A DNA stretch of 64,000 bases from Chytriomyces cf. hyalinus JEL632 (Eukaryota > Chytridiomycota > Chytridiomycetes > Chytridiales > Chytriomycetaceae), in NCBI GenBank assembly GCA_025435555.1, contig JAIWWG010000003.1:558001-622000 (forward strand). Direction: 5' to 3'. Shown piece after piece: positions 1 to 11,800 of this stretch. The notes beneath the pieces are model-generated. The model was given only the letters and a program-made list of their open reading frames with translations, was not told the DNA's origin and did no database searches. Positions within the stretch are counted from its first letter, which is position 1, and every line of letters begins with the position of its first letter. A program made the position numbers and the translations under genes.

Positions 1-751
1 TGATCCCATCGTTGCAACAGCCGCCAACCTTCCCAACAAGCGCCAAAAAATCATTCTTGACTGCTTTCAGTTCCTTTTCTGTGGCTCTGCACTTTGCCAC
101 TGCTGCTCTACAGTTGTCGTCGGCCTGAACACACGTGCGTTTTAATAAAAAAGTGAGGAGACCCAATTAAGTACGATCAAAAATCACCTCTCTCCGCAGT
201 TCCCTCAACTTGGTCAGATCAAACTCCTTGTCAACCAGTCCCTTTTTTAGTCGCGCAACTCTGTCCGACAGCGTGGAGTTGTCTGATCGGAGGATCGCAT
301 TTGCATCAACGGCACTGGCATGCGCCGAGTTGAGAGCATTCAGCGCCGTCACGAGCCGATGCACGAGGGGTAAAATAGAAGAATGCACGTGATCGAGGGC
401 CTCTTCCGAATCGAGCGAGTCCCTGCTGGACGAGTACCGCATTTGAGATCGATGTGTAGCTCCACCGGATGCAGCAAATTCAATAGGTTCGAAGCCGGCA
501 AGAATGAGCATGGAGTTGATTCTCTGCATTGAGGAGATGTTGGCGTTGTTTGAATGGTTTCGATCGGGTGATGAGTCTGGGGTAACTTTGGGAGTCATCC
601 GTAGCAGGGGTGAGTCTGATCTGAGTTTCTCGATGTTGTCCCCGAATTCGCTGTTGTCCGAATCCGAGTCCGAATCCGAGTCGCTGTACTCGCTGTAGCG
701 GTCAAGTGGGGATGAAACACGCTGCATCGGAAACATGTAATTTATCGGCAT
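1..751 (-). CDS. ADIP/SSX2IP-like coiled-coil protein, 3' part cut by window edge
   Basis: The gene starts with ATG at 751 and reads leftwards out of the window. The first exon encodes an acidic Ser-Asp repeat (residues about 21-34), a Ser-rich linker, a short globular stretch containing LAGFEPIEF, and then a coiled coil. The exon ends after LRELRRE at about 194; an intron (donor gtgatt, acceptor gttcag) leads to a second exon at about 126-1 that stays open and coiled (starts ADDNCRAAVAKC). The order of a short GF-containing motif followed by a long coiled coil resembles the ADIP family, which in animals sits at centriolar satellites and adherens junctions. A basal-body role would suit a flagellated fungus, but this is inference. 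A generic coiled-coil protein is the alternative. Confidence 0.5.
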
Positions 752-1060
752 TTTTAAATAGTTTTTTTAATACACAAAAAGTGAAATTAAAAGAATAATA
801 AACAGGCAAAACAGGTGTGCTGGGATATCCCGCATTAGCATTGCATGTCGTCAGTGATACACCCCATCAGGTGGAGTGGATGCCGTCCAAATTACGCGTA
901 CGTGCTTCCCATCAACCCCGTTGTAATCTCAGGGCTTGAGCATCACTTGCTCGCTTCAGAACCAACTACCCCTTTGGCCTCTGCTGTTTCGAAGCAAAGC
1001 GCGTTCTCTAAAAGATGTATCCTTTTCACAAGCTATATAAACGTAAAGATATAAACAGAG
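752..1060. other. Intergenic gap, no supported gene
   Basis: About 300 nt between two tandem minus-strand genes. It should hold the promoter of the left gene and the terminator of the RhoGAP gene. A 69-codon plus-strand ORF begins with ATG at 845, but it has no domain, intron or polyadenylation context to support it. Confidence 0.4.
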
Positions 1061-3672
1061 TCAATGCACCGCCCCCTGCTTCCCCTCTTGAATAATCACC
1101 AAACCGTTCAGATTCCCCGACTCCATATGCGCCACAGTCACATGCATCATCAACTGATGTCTTCCCCAGAATTTCAAACCGCAACCATCCCACTGACACG
1201 TGGACTCAATCAACGCTTCGTCCGCAAAATCGCCCTCATCCTCAGAAAACTCATCCAGCTCCTCTAGCCCAACCATGCTCGCCGTACTCTTCCTCCGAGA
1301 TGCCACCCCTCGTCTCGTTCCAAACCCAACTCCATCAAACGCACTGGCAACTTGAAGCGAATTTCCATCCACAAACCAACCTCCAGTCCCACTTCCAACA
1401 CTCATTGGATCCAACCCACTCCCACCCGCACCCACCAACCCAGCCCCCGTTGCAACGGCAACCGCCGCTGCCGCAGCCCCTTCACTCGCCTTCAACCCAA
1501 TCTCACTCACACTCCTCGCAAGCCCCCTCATAACTCCAGCAACAACATCCATCCGATACTGCGACGCGTTGTCCTTCACGACATTTAAAATACTGCTCGG
1601 TCGCCTTACACTTAACCGAACACTTCTGCGGCGTCCATCAGGTGTTTGTGAGTGATAGAAATCATCTTCATCTTCATTGTCGCTGTCGTATTCGCCAAAA
1701 ATTAAGTCGCCATGTGGTATCGCTGCTGCGGTGGGGGGTGGGGTATTGGGTCGACTGAATGCGGTATCGGGTGGGAGGTTGTCTTTGAACAGGGTTGTGA
1801 AATGCGCGAGAACGTCTGCTGTGAATTTGTGAGGATGCGTGTCTTGGAAAGTTTCGCGCGTTTCTGTTGAAGGGCGGAGGAGACAAGGAGTGATTGTGTG
1901 GACAAGTTGGTTGAGTTTTGACGGGGAGGGTGGGATGCTTGAAATGACTCTGTCACGTTGCAACGAGTTTGGGGATCAGTTTAAATGAAAACCAAGATTT
2001 TTGTCCAAGAACATCTGCCAATTTACTTGTGGAGAAGTCCTGCAACGAGTGTGAGTGTTTCGTAATGGGACACTGGGAGCGTAGTGAGAAGGTTTGACAC
2101 GGTCTTCAAGCGGATTTCCTCATCCTCCGGGACCACCGCCGAATCAGGGCCTGTTGCAGCTTTTAACGCACAAGTTCCACAAAAAAAAAACGATCGCAAC
2201 AAAAAAAGTAATAACCTGATGCAGTGTAAACCATCTTCAGAGTGTCATACAACTCATTCGTGATCAAACTCGCTGGCAGCTCCAACAAAAACAACTTCAA
2301 CACGCCAGCAACCACAACAGGACTCTCCCTTTGCACGCGACTAAAATGCAGGGATACACCTCCACAACTGGTGTTGGCTTCAGTCCTCAGGAATTGAATT
2401 GATGGCAGCTCGGAGCTACTCGCATCCAGCCACGCGTCAACGCCGCCTCGCATTCGTTTCTTCATGACCCCTTCATACAGAGCTGACACACAGGTGCGTA
2501 CAAGCGGGGGAACAGAATCGCCGGTCCACCGCTCAAGCTCTTCAAGCGAGAACCCAAACGCCTGTGAAACAGGCATCTCCAAAATCGGATAACAAAGTGC
2601 CGGTGTCCTCGCAGTTCCCGTCTGATAATCGCGGGCAATTGCAAAAGTCCCTGCAGCCGGGTCTGGACATTCGAGAATTGTCGTCGTTATTTCGCCTGAT
2701 GATGATGGATCGAGATTTGTCCACAGTTTCGCTTGATGCTGGATGGTGAAAATTTGAGCGTTTTCGAGAGCGAGGAAGGCTTCCTTGCAAACTTGTAAAC
2801 GCATGTGTTGGGCTTCTTGCGCGAATTGGCAGAAATCGGCAATATGGGATTCGAGCGCAGATCTCGCCTGCTCAGCTGCAGCGACCGATGAAATGAATTC
2901 CTTCTTGACCGAGGAAATATCCGAATTGCGTTGCTCGCATGAACGTTGGTAGGTGGCATGTCGGGAGTGCATCTCTTTAAGCGACTTTTGGAGAAAGTCG
3001 TGCGTCGAATCGACTTGCGAGCGTCGAAAGTCAACGAGCTGTCGGTACTTTGTGAGGTATGTCGACAGTGGATTCGCGACAGCCAGGATGAGCGTGTCGG
3101 CGTGTTTACGGTGCGTGAGGGCGGTCGATTTCATGATTGTGAGCCATTGGAGAGTTGGGTTTCGGATAGAAGAATAATGCGATCTGTCCGAACATGTGTA
3201 TAAGTAGCGCAGACGGTGTTTGAAGATGAAAGAAAATGAATCCTTACTGGAACGAGTCCAAGTTTGCTTCCATGTCCTCAATGGACTTTGCAACGGATTC
3301 CTCCATTTGAATACGCAGTTTAACCATCGCAAGCAGCGACTCCATCTCGCTGAAATGCATCTCAAACAATGCACACAGCTGCTTCACGCCAACAAGCGAG
3401 CCAAGCGATTCGGCTTGAACATTAGCCAACGGGATCGACGATTGATCCCTGCTTTTGAATGGCATCCAGAACACATTCTGATAGGATAAGACTGCCGTTT
3501 CTGCAAAAGGAGGCGTGTCGGAAGAGGGCGGGAGTGACCTCCTCCTGGAGGCCTTAATCTGTGAGCCAAGTCCGGCCAAGTCCGCTCCATCGAAACCAGC
3601 GCTTGGACCAGGGACGCTGTCGTTAGACCATCGCTGACTGGTCGAGGGTATCTGTCCAAGCGTTCTCTGCAT
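1061..3672 (-). CDS. Rgd2-type F-BAR/RhoGAP protein with C-terminal C2H2 finger
   Basis: Four exons are visible. Exon 1 (3672-3248) encodes a Ser-rich head and the start of an FCH/F-BAR domain (VLSYQNVFWMPF). After an intron at 3247-3184 (gtaagg...cag), exon 2 gives the rest of the F-BAR helices and enters the RhoGAP domain (SVPPLVRTCVSALYEG, then VVVAGVLKLFLLELPASL). Exon 3 (about 2160-2035) carries LPVSHYETLTLVAGLLHK. Exon 4 carries the RhoGAP end (TPCLLRPSTETRE), a low-complexity linker and a classical finger, C-x4-C-x12-H-x4-H. LELP, LPVSHYETL and LRP-type motifs match fungal Rgd2 RhoGAPs, which control Rho/Cdc42 GTPases at curved membranes. No GxYRxSG arginine-finger motif is visible, and a separate DEP domain is not obvious. 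The terminal zinc finger is unexpected for this family. Confidence 0.8.
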
Positions 3673-3783
3673 CGGAGCCTATCGGACTTGCTTTTTAAGG
3701 ATTTCTCTTTCAATTTTTGTGAGTGCGATTACCGATCACATTTTAAATTTCGATAAATAATATTTAAAATATTTCAGCGGGAA

Positions 3784-6412
3784 ATGTCTGCCGCATTTGA
3801 GATCCAAGTTCGTTTCACCCAAAACAGAAAAAGAGGACGCATTCAAACCAACACATCTCTCCCCTACAGAGACTGACGGGTCTCTTACGCGTCGAGACAC
3901 TCGATTTCGAAGAACCCGCATCAGACATTATCGAAGCACCCACCACAGCCACATTCACCCACCCGTGAGTCGCACTGCAACCAAAAACACACAGTTCAAT
4001 CATTCAAAGTGCACACCCGCCTCAGCATCGATTCCGACGTTCTTCGCCTCGAAAGCGAGCTAGACCGTGTCTCGCAAATGGTCGTCACGCTCGTCAAAGC
4101 AACGGCGCCGTACACGCTCGTGCCGCGTTCAGTTGTTTGGGATGCCATTCGAAATGGATTGGGAAATTCGAGTGAGCGATCCAGTTGTTTGTCCATTTGT
4201 TGTTGTTGAAAACAAAACGTGAACAAAGTTTACTCCACACAGATTTTGGCGCTGAAATTGGACAGTACATGGACGCAGTCGAATTGAGACCCGGGTCAAG
4301 ATTAAACCATGAACACATTCGTGGATTTTCAAAGAACGAATTTGAGGAGACGAAGGTGTTTTATGTACTTAGCGCCATCCATTCCACAACAACTGACGAT
4401 TTGATAAACAAAGACAGCCCTCGCGTTAGAACAGCGAAACCACAAGATTTTAAAACGCGACATGGTTGCTTTGGAATCGAGCTATTCCGCGTTGGTCGCA
4501 AACGTGAAATCCATGAATCAAACAATCTCACAGTTAGAAGAACGATGCACATTGCATTTGGATTCTAAAGAAACGGCAGAATTGAAACTGGCTTCTTGCG
4601 AACATGAATTGGTGAGTCACTTTTGAGTTTTGTTGAGATTTTTTTATTGTACGCTCAATTGTTTCCCTTTATCACGACCTCAGAAAGTGGCCAGAGAGAC
4701 GCTGGATCAGACGCGCGATGGGTATAAAATGCTCAGCGAAACATATGCGAAAGCTGCTGAAGCCAACCAAAAAAAGCTGCACCAGTTACGACACGCACTT
4801 GAAATGGTTCTCAAAGCAGTCATAATTCCATTCATGAACTTTAAACACATTTATTTTTATCCCACCCCCAGTCCCAAAAAGCGTCCATGCAGCGAACAGA
4901 CTCTGTCCAAGAACAAAAATTCGACGTCGAAAAGGAGCTGCGTCTTTTGAACGAAAAACACGACGCAGATGTCGCGCTGCTCAGTAAAATCAACGACGAT
5001 TTGCAAACGTTTGTGCTGCTGCAAAATATTTTTTCTCTAATTCAACTCAAATGGTTTTTTTTGAACAGCCAACTCACAAGAGCACTTGCAAATTACACTT
5101 CTCTCCTTTCATCGGCACATTCGGAGGACGAATGGATTTCAATGTATCGCTCGTCTTTGCATTAAAGCGCACTCAATGGACAAGTGTGCTTAAAAAGCAG
5201 AGTTGCAGGTCAACGAAATTGCGCAACGCAGAAATCAGGGCCCAAGAATCCCTCACACGCGCCAATGTGGCAACAGACACTTTACAAACCACGATACAGA
5301 AATATGCAGTCGTCACTGAAGAATACGATCGGAGCATGAAAGATTTGAAGAGTATGCGCGATCATGCTGCTCGAACAAAGTCGATTCTCGTTGCAAAGGT
5401 TTTTTTTGTTTATAGTTTTCCCCTTGAATGGAAAAGAGTTCTGATTGGTGGATGATGATTCTGCCACTTAGGATTCGATTATTGACCTCTTGTACGCAAA
5501 AAATGAAGTTCTCCAAGCTGAAAATACGGCAGTACTGGTCAAAATGAAGTCTGCAAAGTAAATACGCGCTCGCACAAGTTCAGACACTTATAGAACCCAC
5601 CTCACCCTCATTTCATTTAAAAAAAAAAAATTAGCGCAACAATCACTGCAAAGAAAAACCTTCTCCAAGACTACAAAACAAAACTCGAAGCCCTCATGTC
5701 AACGCTCTCGCCCATCCAAACCGCTGCCGCCGAAACACAACACTTTCAAGACACGAACCGCCGCCTGAAAGCTGAAATCAAAATCAAAGATGATCGGATA
5801 CGCGAACTCAAACAGAGATATGAAGAATTGGACACGTTTTTGAAGGAAAAGAGCGCATCGATGGAAATACAATCCATGAAACTGGACCATAAAATGCCAG
5901 CGCAGATTCGAAAATTGCGGCAGCATGTGGCTGAGGAGCAAATGCATAAAGAGCGTCTTGAGGAAGCGGTTATCAAGTGCTTTGAATATATTATTGATGG
6001 GTATCTAGGTAAATCAAAAAGAGGAGGGGAATGGAGGCCTGTGAAACCTGTGACTGGACCTGTTTCGAATCTCGACGAGCGAATGAATGAACTGTCACAC
6101 CAGGTGAAAGTCCAACCTTCCAAGACTTCCCTTTTGGATGCTAATCGCGCGTCCTATAATTTTTCGCTCAGTTTTTCGGAATGGAAGTGGAAGATATCTG
6201 CCTTCATGCAGTGCCTTCGATTGAAGTTGTGAAGGGAAGCGTTGCAGAAATGTGAGCGCCATATCTAGAAAACCATTTTTTTCAGGAGTCTCAACTGCTT
6301 TTTTTTTCGCAGCATGAAACGGTCCGACGTCAATGAAGCGTTACCAAAACTCTTGAAAAGCATTCTCAAGAAACACACATCCAGACGAGATTATTGCACG
6401 CCCATTCTTTAG
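3784..6412 (+). CDS. Long multi-exon coiled-coil protein, function unknown
   Basis: The start is ATG at 3784 (MSAAFEIQ), followed by an intron with acceptor cctacag and an exon reading RLTGLLRVETLDFEEP. Later exons carry heptad-rich segments in changing frames: SDVLRLESELDRVSQ (near 4030), ALESSYSALVANVKSMNQ (near 4470), VARETLDQTRDGYKML (near 4690), FDVEKELRLLNEKHDAD (near 4920) and KAEIKIKDDRIRELKQRYEE (near 5770). The last exons read FFGMEVEDICLHAVPSIEVV and MKRSDVNEALPKLLKSIL, ending TAG at 6412. At least eight introns are needed, and one junction near 3970-4015 could not be resolved. I do not recognise a family. A structural, cytoskeletal or centriolar protein is the natural guess from the coiled coil alone. 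Confidence 0.7.
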
Positions 6413-6506
6413 AAATTAAAGTTTAATTCCATTGGCAAAATCGTCCACCCCTCTAAATCATAGGGAAAAAAAAAATGCATGCTAGCAGCCGACATCATTG
6501 GCAAAA

Positions 6507-8479
6507 TCACTTGCATTCATAACGCTCCTTCAACACCTCCGAAACAGATCCATTCATGGGTTTCGCTTCATATATCCGATTCTTGATGTGGCAATGCCCC
6601 ACATCCGTTGCATTCATTGGTTTTTTGAGTGTCCAAGAAACACACTTTGAATTATGCTGACAATGTTTCCTACATGCGGATTCAGAGGAAATGTTGGGGA
6701 AAACTTGTAAAGCTTGTCCCGCTCGGTCCATGTTGTCTAATCGATGCGTTCCGGCGTAAAATGTGCTATACACTTCTCCGAGAGTGAGACCGCGCGTTTT
6801 GTTGATGGGATGTTTGTGTAGTTGATAGAATGTTTGAATCTTTTTTTTTTGATGATGGTGCTTGTGGAGATGAGGAAACAAGTGTGGCTAGCAGAAGGGG
6901 CAAAACAAAATTGGGACCCAAACCTGTTCCGGGAGAAGGTGGTGGAAAACAATGGGCTTTGTGCAAGGGTTGGACGGCCAATTGAACTAGTGAGAAAAAA
7001 ACAAAAGTCTCTTTGTCAGAGATCCTTTTAACTAATGCTGGGAGATGGGGGGCATATTTACCTCGTGGTTTGGACTGTATTCTCAGATGGAAAATTTGAT
7101 GGGTCAGCGTCGCAAGAAAATCAGTGGCAATCCGATGTAGTACGCACGCAAATTTTGAAAACGGTTCCACGGGAGCCCGCGTCAACAAGATTCCCGCTTC
7201 TTTCATGCAAATTGAGGTTCGAACATCTCCCGCTATTTATGCGAAAGATGTTTTTTTTCTCAGTTAACCTTCGGAAACCCGTCAAAAACCCGAGTTCTAC
7301 CAAAACAGTGGTGCAACTTTACGATGCAGAGATCAATAAATGGCTGAATACGGCGAACAGCTTCTTTGGACATGATGATGGCAGATCCGTGTGCTAAAAG
7401 AGATCAAGTGTGGGGGTTAGCGTTTCACTTTTTACTGCAATTTCCCAGTTTCACCAAATCTCGGCGCTTCATCAAACGTTTTAAAGCCGCATCCTGTAAA
7501 CTTGTTTGCAGCTCCAATGTAGTACGGCAGGCTCGAGTTGTATTCAGACAAGAAGTCATCCATATTGTCCATGAACAAATCTGTGAGTTGGGCAACCAAA
7601 AAAGAAACAGCATTTTGATCAACAACAAGTGGAACAAAAACGCGCAGCAATAATATTTACAAGAATCATCGTCAAGCAGAATAAACCATTCGACATTGGG
7701 AAACAGTTCGTACGCTCTTCTAATGCCTGGAATGTTCTTGTGCGCTTGGCTTTTGTAACCGTTTGTTGTCTTGTCTGGTTTGGAGTCCAGCAAGGACGCG
7801 CCGCGCTTCGAAAGCCGTGGAGGCAGAAATTGATTCTGATTGGACAGTTGCATTGGTGTCAATGAAATGTGCAATGCATCAGACAATAAAACCTGCTGCG
7901 ATCTTTCAACTGCTTTCAAAGCGCGTTCATACGATCCAGTCACAACATCTTGCATTTCGTACTCAGCGAGGGTATGTCCAGCCTCTTCGCCGATAAACAC
8001 CAAATTTTTGGCACCTGATTGTTGAGGTTAGTTGATGGAGTTAACAACGCATCCAAGTTCGCCCAACCTTGCAGAAACGAGAGAAGCTGCGATGCGCCTC
8101 GAGTCACGAGAACTTCAGATCCCGTCTTGACAATAAACGCGTACTCGGGCCATCGCTCGTCGGTCCGCCTGAAGTAAGATGTGAACAAACACAGCTCATA
8201 TACATCCACATGCAGCAGATCAAAACAAGATCGGATCAGACACCTGCCAATCCCGCTCTCCAGCTCCGCATCATCGTAGTTTGTAACCTTCGCAGCTTTG
8301 AGGCCGTGGGAGGGTCGACCGTCCCTCATTGTGTGGTCCAAGAGAACAACAGTCAGGGCCCAGATGAGGAGGAGCCCCGCCAGCCATTTGATGGACTTTG
8401 AGCGACGGATGAAGACGCTTCTTGAAGCTTCTTTGCCGCTGCTGCTCTGCCAAACACGCGTCTGCGTCTGTGGATCCAT
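6507..8479 (-). CDS. Fringe-like GT31 glycosyltransferase with C-terminal PAN/apple-like domain
   Basis: The protein begins MDPQTQTRVW and has one hydrophobic segment at about residues 29-48 (IKWLAGLLLIWALTVVLL), typical of a Golgi type II membrane enzyme. The lumenal part shows family-31 landmarks: NLVFIGEEAG near 7990, a spacer with AELFP-type region, then WFILLDDDSC (DxD metal/nucleotide-sugar motif, near 7680), YYIGAANKF (near 7520) and GSAIIMSKEAVRRIQP (near 7370). DVRTSICMKEAGI precedes FATLTHQIFHLR near 7100. The last exon ends in a Cys-rich unit (ACRKHCQHNSKCVSW, then CHIKN) that looks like a PAN/apple fold, which could bind carbohydrate or protein. At least five short introns are needed. 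Family members transfer a hexose to glycoproteins; the substrate cannot be told here. It is divergent with the HAM1-like gene. Confidence 0.8.
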
Positions 8480-8887
8480 CCAAAATCAAAACAAAAAAAT
8501 TGCGCGTTTGAACAGCAAAAATTTAAAAGAAACCTTAACCAACTCAAAACTAAATGCAACTAAAACGCGATGCAGCAAGTTAAAATGTCCAGTGAGTGCG
8601 CAAGTGTTTGTGTGGGACAGAAAAACTTGCGCTTTATTTTTATTTATTTTCCTTTTTTTATTTACTTTTTGAATGGGGCACTTAAAAGTTGTTTCTGCTC
8701 ACATGGTTTGGGTCGAGTGAGTCGGCTGAAACAAACACGCGAATCACACATGGGGGGGTATAAGACTCGGTGGCTGACGCTGGAAACACCCAAAATTAAA
8801 AATATCTCTGAAAACACACATTTAAAACCACCTTTTCCAAAAAGAGAACTCCACCTTCAACAATACACCAAACAAAACTATCCCCCA
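8480..8887. promoter_or_regulatory. Divergent intergenic region between GT31 and HAM1-like genes
   Basis: About 400 nt shared upstream region of two divergent genes. A possible TATA element (tataagac, near 8759) precedes the HAM1-like start by about 130 nt. No ORF here shows domain evidence. Confidence 0.35.
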
Positions 8888-11800
8888 ATGACTTCAACAA
8901 GGCTTGGCCCAGCGTCCATCCAGGTCCCCGCAAAAGACAGCAAGATCCAGACACACTACAGCGTCGGTCGCAACGCCGAGCTGGACTTCACCATCGAAGT
9001 GCCACAAAGAAACGCTTCCATCGGCAGCAAGCATGCACCAGATGCTCAGTCTCCCATCAGCCCCTTGACCATGCTCAACGACCCCATGCAGCCCCACAGC
9101 CCGCGGTACGCGTCCCAGGTTCCTACCTCGCCAATGTCCTCGGTGGCTCCATCGCTGTCGTCCATGGGCATGGACCCGTACACGCTTTTCCAAAGAATCA
9201 ATGCCGCGTTGACTGCAGCCAAGAATGGTAAAATGCCCACAAACAGCGAAGCCAGGCGCGTTTTGAAATCGATCCGACAACTTATGGCGTCCATCAAGGA
9301 GGAATCCAACTTGAGCCAAGATGGTTTGAATGTTATGGAGCAACTTGAGCAGTTAAGAGCGCGCTCCTTTTTTTTTTATGTACGGAGTCGGTACTTAAAC
9401 GTACATCTCAAGACTCACGCATGTGGGCGACGAGTTTATCAAAAAGCGAAACCCTGGCAGCCAGCTGCAGAACATTGTTGAGAACCTGACTTCGATGGTC
9501 CAGATCGAGTTGGACGACCCGAGCGGCATCTACCAATCAAAATCGGAACAGGTGCGCCAAGGTGAGCCAAAACTCTTTTTCACATTCGGACAAAAAGTTT
9601 AAATTTTAAAAAATTTCAAAAAAATGACCAGCCATCTCCTCTCTGCTCAAGACCTCTCTCGGCTCCCTCATGGCCAAGGACAAGTCCCAAAAGTTTTTGG
9701 TCTTCTTTCAAGTCCTTGCGCAAGTCTTTTACTCGGACGCCGCTGCGTTCTTCGTGACCCCTTCATCTCGCCAATCCGACGAGCGCCGTGACTCATCTCA
9801 TCAATCGGATGACCGTCGCGCTTCCTCTCAACAAGGTGATGACCTCCGTCAGGCCGGAGACCGTCGTCAAAGTGAGGGCCGTTATCCACCTCAGCAAGGC
9901 GAAGACATCCGTCAAGGTGAAGGCCGTTATCAACCTGAAAGTTACCGCCAAGGTGACGATCCCCGTCAAACTGGTGCTCGCTATAAACCTGGAGGAGATG
10001 TCCGCCAGACTGGGGCCCGCCATCATCCCGAAGATATCCTTCAAACTGGGGGTCGCTATCAACCTGAAGCCGTTCGTCAAACTGAGAGTCGCTCCCCACC
10101 CGAAGCCCTTCGTCAGACTGAAGGGCGTTATCAACCCGAAGCCCTTCGTCAAGCTGAATCCGGTTATCAAGCTGAGAGTCGCTTTCAACCTGGACGTCAA
10201 GCTGAAAACTTTCCTCAAGCTGAAGGTCGCTTTCAACCTGAAGCGCTTCGTCAAGCCGACTCTCCTCGTCAAACTGAAGGCCGCCGACAAGGAGGTGAAG
10301 AATTCCGTCAAGCGAAAGAATGCAGCCCAGATGACGAGCGCACTGCCAGTGACTTGGCGGCATCAACGCGTGCAATTGAAAAACGCCTGTCCGGAGAAGT
10401 GACCATCTCCCGCTCCACTGAACCGCGTCCCGTTGGTTCTTTTCCCCACGATTTTGACACAAGCGGTTCAGCCACTCTATTTGAAGGCAAGTCGCCGGAT
10501 ATTGGACGTGATACCAGCCGGTTAGTGAAACCTAAAGTGGATATTGTTTGATGGAATGCACTTCTGAGACTAATATGGCTTGATACTTATTTCAGAGGAG
10601 CGCTTCCGAACTTGCCCAGTAAAGGCGTCCGTCAAGAGGGACAGCAACCACAGCAGCAATGGCAGCAATCACAACAGCAGTTGCCGCAAGCACAGCAATT
10701 GCAGCAACAACAACCACAGCAACACTTGCAGCAACCGCCCCAGCAACAATCGCCGCAACAGCAGTGGCAGCAACCACAAAAGCAACCACAGCAACAGCAG
10801 TGGCAGCAGCAACAACAACAACACCCACACCAGCAACAACAGCAGCCACAGCAGCAGCAACAGCAAGGCATTCACCTGGGTTCAAGTGAAGACTTCTCCA
10901 TCTTTCCTGACATTGCTCAATCCATTTGGAAACAAATCGGTCCCACCCTGTCGCGCTTTATTTCTCCCGCACAACCTGATGTATTCGAGATTGTACGCAA
11001 CCGCGCTCTAAGACGCGGGACTGGAACCGTAAACCAATACACTCACCCCGCAGATACGTCGAACGAATGGCAGGAAGCTATGCAAGGATCAGATGCATCT
11101 CAATTCAAAGATCCGTCGTACCACGCCGAGGCGACAAAAGATTTCATTGATTTGGTGCATGCCTTGTGTGCCGATCCGCGGAACCATGAAGTGCGCCGCG
11201 ACATTTTGAAAGTCATTGAGAGTATTGGCGTTTTGGGAAAGTTTTGGATGGATATGGATCGGTTTACTGCGGCTGGTTACGATGACGACGACGAAGAAAC
11301 TGCCATCGATGCTGCGGGAAAAATGAGACTTGCGCTTTTGGAGTTGGGAGTGAGTTAACTTTCATGAAACTGTTTTGTGAGGGATGTTTCTGACAACTGC
11401 GCAACTGTTTTGATTTTCCAGAACTTTATCAGTCTATTTTCCCACAAGCCCATCGAACCACTCTTCAACTCCATGAAGGCCATTCACACCGTTGTTTCCG
11501 GCAAATTCAAAGAAAGCGACGCGTTCGCCGACTTTCTCCAACTCATGCGGGATAGTCTCACAGTACCCCCGGCAAGAGCTTCAAACTTGCGCAATCCACG
11601 TTTCTACAGCCGAGTCAAGGAAACTTCAGTGCAAACACGCGCATTCATGGAACGCCTCGTCCTCATGCCGTGTTCAGACACGGAACCTTCAACGCCGGCT
11701 GAGTTGCGTGATCCGTCCATCAGTAGAAAAAAGGAAGTGACTGTTGGAAACGAGATAGCCAACATTTTTGAAGAGTTGCAAGGCATTTGGTCTGCTATTG

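Noticed and set aside
845-1054. 69-codon plus-strand ORF
   Set aside because: Short, with no domain and no polyadenylation signal; sits in the flanks of two tandem genes.
9668-10462. Long open frames on the opposite strand and in the second plus frame across the HAM1 repeat
   Set aside because: The repeat period is a multiple of three, so several frames stay open. None has splice, start or domain support.
10592-10889. Poly-Ala, poly-Val, poly-Leu and poly-Cys frames over the CAG/CAA tract
   Set aside because: They are frame shadows of the poly-Gln coding sequence.
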